Notes under the pieces: generated by a model | What the model saw: only the letters and a program-made list of their open reading frames with translations | Told to the model about the DNA's origin: nothing | Database searches by the model: none | Position numbers and translations under genes: made by a program | From: JBPOIC01 sp052034865 | Lineage (GTDB): Bacteria; UBA10199; JADFYH01 | NCBI GenBank assembly: GCA_052034865.1 | Contig: JBPOIC010000029.1 | Span: forward strand, 1 to 64,000 | Length of the DNA: 64,000 bases | Direction of reading: 5' to 3' | Shown: piece after piece, positions 53,901 through 62,900 of the stretch | Numbering within the stretch: the first letter of the stretch is position 1 | Layout: every line of letters starts with the position of its first letter

Positions 53901-56900
53901 GCCAAATTAGGAATCAAAGAAAAAGTTTCTCAGGCGCTATCTCCTTTGCAGAATTTGCTTGAGCAAAAACGGATACCTCCTGCTTTCCGTGCGAATGTGT
54001 TGGGTGTTCTTGCGCAAGTGTATGGGATGGCAGGGATGCAAGAGCAGAGAAACCAGGCTTTACAATCACTCGTGGCCTTGGATTGCTCCAACTTGAGCTC
54101 GGAAATTAAAGAAGAGATCGTGTTTGCCAGGGGTTTGTTGGCAATGGATGCCAAAGATCTGGAAGGTGCCAAGAAATACTTCAGCTCGATTCCTCAACAT
54201 AAAACCGCCGCTGAGGTGTTGAAGGGGTTGGAGATGGCAAAGCCCCTTGATGAGAAAAACGGGGCCAACGACTCTGCTGCGCGTTCTTTACACGCCTTGC
54301 GCGCCATTGAGTCGATCATGACCGGTGCTCTGCAGGAGGGAAAACTCGATGCCTCTGTGAATGCAGAATCGATTCATTCCTTTACGGCCGAGCTCCGCCG
54401 CCTGTTTGCCAGTGGGGAAGAGGTCTCTCTTTCTCAGGCACTTTCACGTTTGAAGAAGCACCCTCATTATCAGGCGATCTGGAATACGTTTTTTGCAACT
54501 CACGACGAATCCCGCACAAATGGTTTTGCCTCCCTTATCTCTTCAAAAATTGATGGATCATCCAAAAATATGGTCTCGGTGCGACAAGCGATTCGTGGAG
54601 TTTTAGATGGATCCACCCGCTTTTCAACCACACAAGACTACTCCTGGGCACTTTATGGAACCGTGAAGACGTTTTCTTCGGCGGGTAATTTTACCGCAGC
54701 TTCGCAGATGGCCCAGTTTCTGAAAGGTGATCAGTATGTAGGTGAAGTGGCGGCAGGATTTTTGGTGGAATTGCCACAAAAGATTTTCGAGCATGAGATG
54801 TTTCAGATGATTCGAAACTCGAGTGTTCTTTTTGCGGAAGATGTCGACACCGCGACGATGGAGTTGGCGACTCAGGTTTTAACATTTGGAGTGGGTGAAA
54901 TCGTTGGAGGTGTGACCAAGGGAGTTTTGGCTGCCCGGAGAGCCGCCCTCGTAGAGCGAACGATTCGAGCAACCCTGAAAGCGAATCAGGTGCTTGAAGC
55001 CGCCCGGGTTGCCGAGATTGCGGCTGAAGCCGGAATGAGTGTTGAAAAAGCGATGAAGGCAGGACTTACGGTTGAGCAGGCGACCTCGATTGCCATGCGT
55101 GCCAAATGGATGGCCCGCGGATCAGAAGGATTGACGATGGCCAGCAAGGCGGCCTCGATTGCCATGGCGGAACTGGGTGTGGATGCCATGAAGCATCAGT
55201 CGTTCAAAGACGTCTCTGTCGATAATTTTGTCACAAAGTTTTGTAATATGATGGTGACCTTCGGCTTGGGTCATCATTTTGCTCATCTCGCCCAAAAACA
55301 CAAACTCAATGAAGTCTTTTCGTATTTTGCACAGGTGGGATCCTTCTTTACCGCAAAATATGTCCAGCCCCTGGTCCATCATGTTCTGCGCGATACATTT
55401 GGGATTCAGGTGGCGCCGGGTGAAAATGCCTGGCATCAGGATTGGCAAAAAGTCCTGCTCAAAAGTTTTGTCGAAGATGGTTGCATGAAGTTGGGGACTC
55501 ATCTTTCCAATGCGGTTGCGCATGGAGTGATTCAGCGGGGAGCGGCCCTGGATCAGGAAGTCAATTTTCAGCATCAAATGCTGCCGAGTGTGGTCAAGTT
55601 AGGTTTTCAACCTCATGAAACCGGCGAGTTTGGATCTGGGGCTCAAAACGCCATTCGTGCGCTGATGCATCGCGCGGGGGAATCAAACGACCTTAGCCCA
55701 GTCAAGGAACGTGTCGAGGAGATCGCTCAGGACCTTCATCAACTCATCAACAATTTACGTTCCAATCGTACAGTCGAAAAAGATCTGCAGAATGAGCTGA
55801 CCAGGCAGCATGAAGAAGATTTACGGGCGGCCTTGATAGCCTATGCAGAAGCAAAAGCTGAACAGGGGGATGCTGGATGGGTCGAGAGTGCGGGAAAAAT
55901 GATTTCCCATCTCGAGACTCTGACTCAGGGAATGAAGGGATCGCCCGAAAATATTTATCTTTTGCAGGCATCCGTGCTGAGTGGTGTTTTGATGATGGGA
56001 GTAGAGCCTTCTCAGCTCGCACGTGCTGAAGCGTCTCATGTTTCAGCTTTTCAGGAAGGGTTGGAGAAGGCTTCACGAGCGGTGTTTGGGGAGGAACATC
56101 GTGAGAGTTCTGAGGCCTTTGAATTTCAGGCTTCTCTTGTACGGTCCACTCTTTCTGGCAAAGCAGATGCGCAGGAGATGGCAGGGCGAATTCAGATGCT
56201 TGGAAATACGATGGAGCCCGCCGTGAATGCCCTGCAGGCAAGTCTGCAGATTCGTCTCACCTCTTTTGAAGCAGGTCGCGCCCTGGTGGGCAGCCTGGCT
56301 CAACATGCCTTGCAGGTTCCGGAGACCTTGAAAATTCCTGAGGTGATGCGTGCCCTTTGTTTGCAGATGTTGGGAAATGCCGAGCTGAAAGATCGATTGG
56401 AAAAAGCAGCGCTTCATGTGCATGCTTTTACTTCGGTAGAAGCCGAGCAGATCGCCCTCAAGCGTCAGATGAATGAGCAGAGCTTTGATCAAGGACAAAG
56501 GCAGGAGTCTGCAAATCCTTTTGGAGAGCTTCTTAACGAAAAAGCCACTGGTGGCCTTACGCAGGAAGCAGCGCTCTTGAAAGAAGCACTGGTGAGAGCA
56601 TCTCAGGGTGAGACGTCTTCATTAGAGGGATGGGTTGATCGGGTGAAAGAAGGATTGAAGTCCGATGAGCTCAAGACGCAACTCGATGAAAATGCAGCCT
56701 GGCTGAAGTCAATCTTTTCAGGGCTTCCCGAATCCCAGTCCCTGCCCATCCAAAAAGGTCTTTTAGAAGGAGCCTTGCTGAAAGGCTTTACCTCTTCTGA
56801 TCTGAAACAGCTCAAACCTGCCTCTGCTCAAGCCCTTCTAGAGACTCTGACAGCTCTCTTTGGCGAATTGCCTCAAGACGTTTCGCTGGTAACCCATTTA

Positions 56901-59900
56901 CTTCAGAGCGCCTGGGTGACAAGCGAAACTCCAGCCGAGGCCTTGGTGCGTCTGGATGGATTGCGTCCCCAAGTCTCTCCTCTGATTTCTCGCCTGCAAA
57001 CCGGCATGACCCTTCCAACTGAAACTCTACCTGGCCTGGGGGTATCGCTTGCCAATTTGGTGACAGGACGCCAGTTGCTGAAAAATCTGCTCACTCAGGC
57101 GCTTCAGAGTCCTGTGAGTGAAAATCCTCTCACGCAGGTTATTGCCAAACAGATTTTTGGCTTGACCCAATCGACTCTTGAAAATCGCCGGGTGCGAAAA
57201 ACTATTCTCGAGGAAGCCCTCGAGGTCGAAAGAAGCGGCGAAAATGTATTTCTCTCAGAAGGACATCGAATCGCGGCCAAAGAGTGGCTGGCTGGCAGGC
57301 AAGAGAGAAAGCAGAAGGATCCAAAAAATAACGGCACCTTCATGAATGCCGTGGATGGTCTCGCCCAAAAACTTTTTGGGAAGAGTGCTGCAGAGGTTTT
57401 AGGGATGGAGCCTGCTTTGGCTGGAGCAAATGGAAAGCTTCGAGATCTTTCCATGTCATCTGTTGCTGAAGATGTTGCGGCCCCGACTTCGCATGCAATG
57501 GTGGGGGGTGAAGGATCTGCGGGAGGTGCGTCTCAAATGTTGACCTGGCTAGGTTTGGGAGAAGGACCCCGTCGTTTGAGTATTCGTGTGCCTGAAAATT
57601 TGCTGCCTCAAGCTGAAAATTTGATTGATCACGGAAAAAGTTATGAGACCGATATCGAAAGGTTGGGAGCGTATTTGGGTAGTGTCGTCGGTGCAAGGGT
57701 TGGCAAGAACCTTTCTCATGAGCAACGGCTTTCTCTCATGGCTGTAGTCTATGAACAATTCCAGCAAAAACTCGAGGAAGCCGATATCCATGTCGCCACC
57801 CGACAGGTTAAAAATTCAGCTGATCGACTTCGCGTCATTGGAGATTACAACCGGGCCCAGGCAGAATTAATTCGGGAAGGTCATTTGAAAGATATTCCTG
57901 CTCCAAAGAAATCTGCCTTTGTTGAAAAGATGGAATCAGGAGAAGTAAAGCCTGGCGCTATTTTTGGAGGACAGGCCAACTTGTATTTTGGTGAATTGAA
58001 ATCAAAATATGAAACCTATCCGACGACGCATGATCTGATCCGAAAAGCTGCAGAAGCGATCTCAAAAGATGTTGCATCCGAAGAAGCTCGGGAAACCGGT
58101 TTTTATACTCAAGGTTTCGATTTGATGCATTGGCTTGAACATCAACCCCCGCAGGGTGGTGAATATCTGGCGAGCTCCCATATCAGCCAACCCCTCATTC
58201 TTCTCACTCAGTTAGCGCATTACTATGAGAATTTAAAATCCCTTGGGGTTTCTCCATCCAAATTACTGGAGCACATGGAGGCTGGAACCACAGGGCATAG
58301 CCAGGGGGTAATGGCTGCGTGGGTGGTGGCCTCCTCTTCAACCGAAGCGGAGTTTGTTGAAAATTCAGTCAAGGCTGTTCGCTATCTTTTCTGGCAAGGT
58401 CTTCGCATGACGGAAGCCTGGCCACCACGGGCGATCGATTCAAAAGTCATCTCCGAGTCAATTCAAAAGGGCGACAAAACGCCTACGGCCATGGCTGGAA
58501 TTTTGAAGCTGTCTCCAGAGCTAGTCCAAAAATATGTCCAGAAGGTAAATGCCCAACTAGCCAATGACCGAAAAGTTGAAGTCTCACTCGTCAATGGACC
58601 TCGTGCTGTGACGGTTTCTGGCCACCCCGAGAGCCTGCATCTGCTCCGTGAGGCCTTGCGAAAAGATGAAGTCGCTGCAAATGAGAGCCAGAGTCGTATT
58701 CCCTACTCCAAAAGAAAACTGGAGCTGGTCTGGAATTACTTCCCGGTCGGCGCTCCTTTCCACACGAAAACATACATGGCCTCGGTTCCTGAAAAGCTTG
58801 CGGCTGATATGCACCGCCTGGGAATTGAGTTTGATCCCGCTCAGATGAAGGTTCCCGTTTACTCCACTTTTGATGGAAGCAATCTGCAGGATCACAAATC
58901 AAAAACAGATTCCTCTCGATCGTTGTTGCGTGCCTTGATCGATATGCAAAGTGTTCAGCCTGTTTATTGGCAGAAGGCGACAGAAAAACTGGATGGCAAG
59001 CATGGAGTAACCCATCTTTTGGGATTTGGTCCCGGAGATCCGACGGTCAGTATCGAAGCGATTACCGCACGGAATATGGAAGGTACGGGTGTTCAGGCCG
59101 TGATGGCAGGAACATTACTAAGTACCGAAAGTATTCAGGATAAGACCGCTTTCTACGACACAAATACAAAAGCTGTTAAAAGGGCTGTGGATTGGAAAGG
59201 CCAGTATGGTCCGAAACTAGTGAGAACCCTGGCTGGGGATATTGTTCTCGACACCAAACTCACCCGCTTAACCGGGAAACCTCCGATTTTGCAGGCAGGG
59301 ATGACGCCGACCTCGGCAAATGAAGGTTTTGCGGCCGCTGTTGTCCGGGCAGGTTATCGGGGAGAACTCGCGGGAGGCGGGCAGCACACAGAGGCTTATC
59401 TGCGTGAGAGGGTAAAAGGGATCAAGGCGGAAATTGAGCCTGGGGATGGTATTGATTTCAATCTTTTGTTTTTGAATTCCCATTTGTTTGGATTTCAGTA
59501 CCCCGTGATCGAAGTCATGGTCCGTAACGAAGGAGAGCCTATCGATGGGGCAACATTTGCGGCCGGAGTTCCCAGTGTTGAAAAAGCGACGGAGTATATC
59601 CAAAAACTTTCGGCTGCCGGATTTTCACATGTTTCCTTCAAGCCGGGCAGTGTGGAATCCATCAAAGAAGTCATCAGGATTGCGAAGGCAAGTCCCGAAG
59701 CCAACATTATTATCCAATGGACGGGCGGTCGTGCCGGTGGCCACCACAGTTTTGAGGATATGTATGATCCTATCCTTAAAACCTACGCAGAAATCCGCAA
59801 GCAGCCCAATCTCATTCTCGATGGTGGAAGTGGTATCGGCGATGGGGCAGGGGCCTATGAATTGATGAGCGGGAAATGGAGTGAAAAACTGGGTTATCCA

Positions 59901-62900
59901 GCCATGCCTTTTGATGGAGTGCTTTTGGGATCACGCCTGATGGTAGCCCGTGAGGCCAAAACCGATCCTCGCGCAAAGGCCCTGCTGATGGAAGCCGAAG
60001 GGGTGAAAGATCAAAGGCAATGGGAAGGAACCTATCAAGAGCCGACGGGTGGTATCCTGACAGTTATTTCTGAATTAGGGGAACCGATCCATAATGTCGC
60101 GACCCGTGGAATAAAATTATGGAAAGAATTTGACGATAATTACTTTGTGCAAAGACCTGGCGAGTCTGGCGAGGCCTTCCAGAAAAGACGCAGGGAAGCC
60201 ATTGCCAGAGACAAAGGTGAAATCATCCGTCGCATTAACAGCGATTGGTGCAAGCTTTATTTTGGCAAGAAGGCGAATGGAAAAGTCGTTGATCTTGAAG
60301 AAATGACCTACGCCGAAGTTGCTCACCGCATGCTTGAATTGATGTATGTGGCGCCCGAAGAAGGGAAAGCAGGACGTTGGATTGACGTCACGTTTCGCGA
60401 TCGTCTGTTCGATTTCATGGCACGTATTGAAGCCCGCTATCATGAACGTGAGAGTGTCGAGGGTGCCGTCGCGCTGATGCAGCAAGGCGGACAACTTGAA
60501 AAAAATCCTGCCGAGGTCATAAAAAAGTTTTTTGAAAAATACCCTCGTGCAGCTCTTGAAAGAGAAGGAACGCTCTCTCCTGAAGACATCGATTTTTTTA
60601 TTAGCCTATGCAAACGCCCTGGAAAACCGGTCAATTTCATTCCTGTCATCGATGAAGAATTGTCGACGTGGTTTAAGAAAGACACGCTATGGCAATCAGA
60701 AGACGTCGATGCGGTGCCAGGCAAGGATGTACAGCGTATCGTTATCCTTCAAGGACCTGTTGCGGTACGGTTTGCGGGGGCTGAAGAGCCTATTGGCAAG
60801 ATCATGGGGGATATCAATCGCCATCTCATCGAACAGGTGAAGGCAGATGTCTATGGGAACGATGCATCCGCAATCCCTGAGGTGGAATATCTTGGCGGGC
60901 CTGAGATTAAAGGCTTTAGACCAGAGGATCTGAAAGGCGCCAAAGTTAGCAGCAGCAATCAGGGGAAAACTTTTGAAGTTTCGATCGCTGCCGATGCGAA
61001 AGAGCTTCCAGGCAATGCCGCCTGGTGGCAGCTTCTTTCGGGAGGGGATTTGTCAGCTGCCGAGCCTGCAAAACCTTCCTGGATCAAGGCCCTTCTGACA
61101 AACCCACGTGTGGTGCGTCCTGAAGGAAAATTGAAAGTTAAAAACATTCTTCCCACTTTGTTGAGACCGAGAGCGGGGAGCACGGTAAAGGTTCTTAAGA
61201 ATGAGAAAGGTGAGATTGCAGCCGTAGAAGTGCATCATCCGATCAGCTCTCGCCTGGGATCTGCAGGAAAAGCGACCCCCGCCTTACGGGCTGAGTATCA
61301 GGATGGAAAAATTCTGATCACCTTCAATCATCCACGCCCTGAGACTTCCCGGGGTCCCGCAAAAGTCGTCAAACTGCAGCTCGCGTACGAGTATCATCCG
61401 GCAAAAGGTTGGGCTCCAATTCATGAGGCGATGCCCGATTTAAATGCGCGCGTGAAAAAATTCTACTCCGAGTTATGGTTTGACAGGCCAATGGCAGAAG
61501 TCCCCACGCTCGATACCGAATTCAAATCCAGCGTTCGACTGGATCGTGCCGGCATCACCCGTTTTATCAAAGCGACCGTCGATCCCAAAAATACCAATGA
61601 GGTCTATCTTGACCGTGGTCAGGCCAAACTCGAAGCCCCGATGGATATGGCCATCGTCGCTGCCTGGGAACCTTTGGTTCAAACTCTTTTCCCAGCTGAG
61701 ATTAATGCGAATATTTTTAACCTTCTTCATAAGTCCAATCATTTCAAAGTACTCGATCCTACTCCGTTACAAGAAGGTGATAAGATCGACACCTCGATGC
61801 GCATTCAGGCCGTTCAGAATGTGGACGGTGGGAAACTGGTGCGTGTTAAGGGAACTCTGAGTCGCCAGGGCAAGGCCTGTATGGAGATCGAGAGCGAGTT
61901 CTTCATTCGCGGCGAGTTTGCAGATTTTGAAAATACCTTTGTGAAGTCACAGCAAGGTTTCCTGCTTCCGATTCGTGATGAAGCCGGGAGTGCGGTCCTC
62001 CAATCTAAAAAGTGGTTTCAGTTGTATGAAGGGGTTGTCATTCATCCCAACGATTTGTTGCGTGTCGAGCTGGAGACGATCGATCGTCCTAAAGACAAAA
62101 AGAAGATAGCCTCTGCTAAAGCAACGGGGACCGTCTACAGAAACAATGAACCCATCGGGAAGATAGATTATCTTGAACAAGATGTTTCAGGAAACTCAGT
62201 GGCGGGTTATTTTGCACGTGTGGCAAAGCCGGAACGTGCTCCCGATATCGAACTTCCAAAAGATAAAACCTTTAATCTTTTGCCGGAGCCGGATCTTATA
62301 CAGGTTCCTTTAGGCGAGGACGCCAATCTCAATTATAGTAGGGCTTCTTTCGATTTAAATCCCATCCATGACAATCCTTTTATTGTCGATCTGGCGGGCC
62401 TTCCAACGCCTCCCCGACATGGCATGAACACCTCCGCCAACGGACGACGGGTGGTGGAGCAGCACGTCTGCCGCAATCGCACAGGGTTCGTTGAGGAATA
62501 CAAAGTGGACTTTGAAGGAATGGTTCAAGGGGGCGATCAGCTGTTTACGCAGGTGCGTCATGTCGCCATGCGGGGCGGAAAAAAAGTGCTTGAGGTGGTC
62601 AGTGTCAATCAGGACGGTGAAACGGTCCTGAAGGCCGCCGCCGTGGTGGCCCAAGAAGCTGAGTTTAACGCCTTTACCGGTCAGGGAGATGCCTCTCCAA
62701 TCATTAAAGTTGTACCCGAGTTATACGCAAAATCTGAAGTTGCCAGAAAAATCTGGGATCGTGCCGATCATCACTTGAATGAAAAGTTTGGATTCTCTCT
62801 TTTTGAAATTGCCCAGGGAAATCCAAAAGAACTGACGATCCATTTTGGTGGAGAGAAAGGTCGCAGGATTCGGGAAAACTACCGGGCTTTAAAAACTCCA

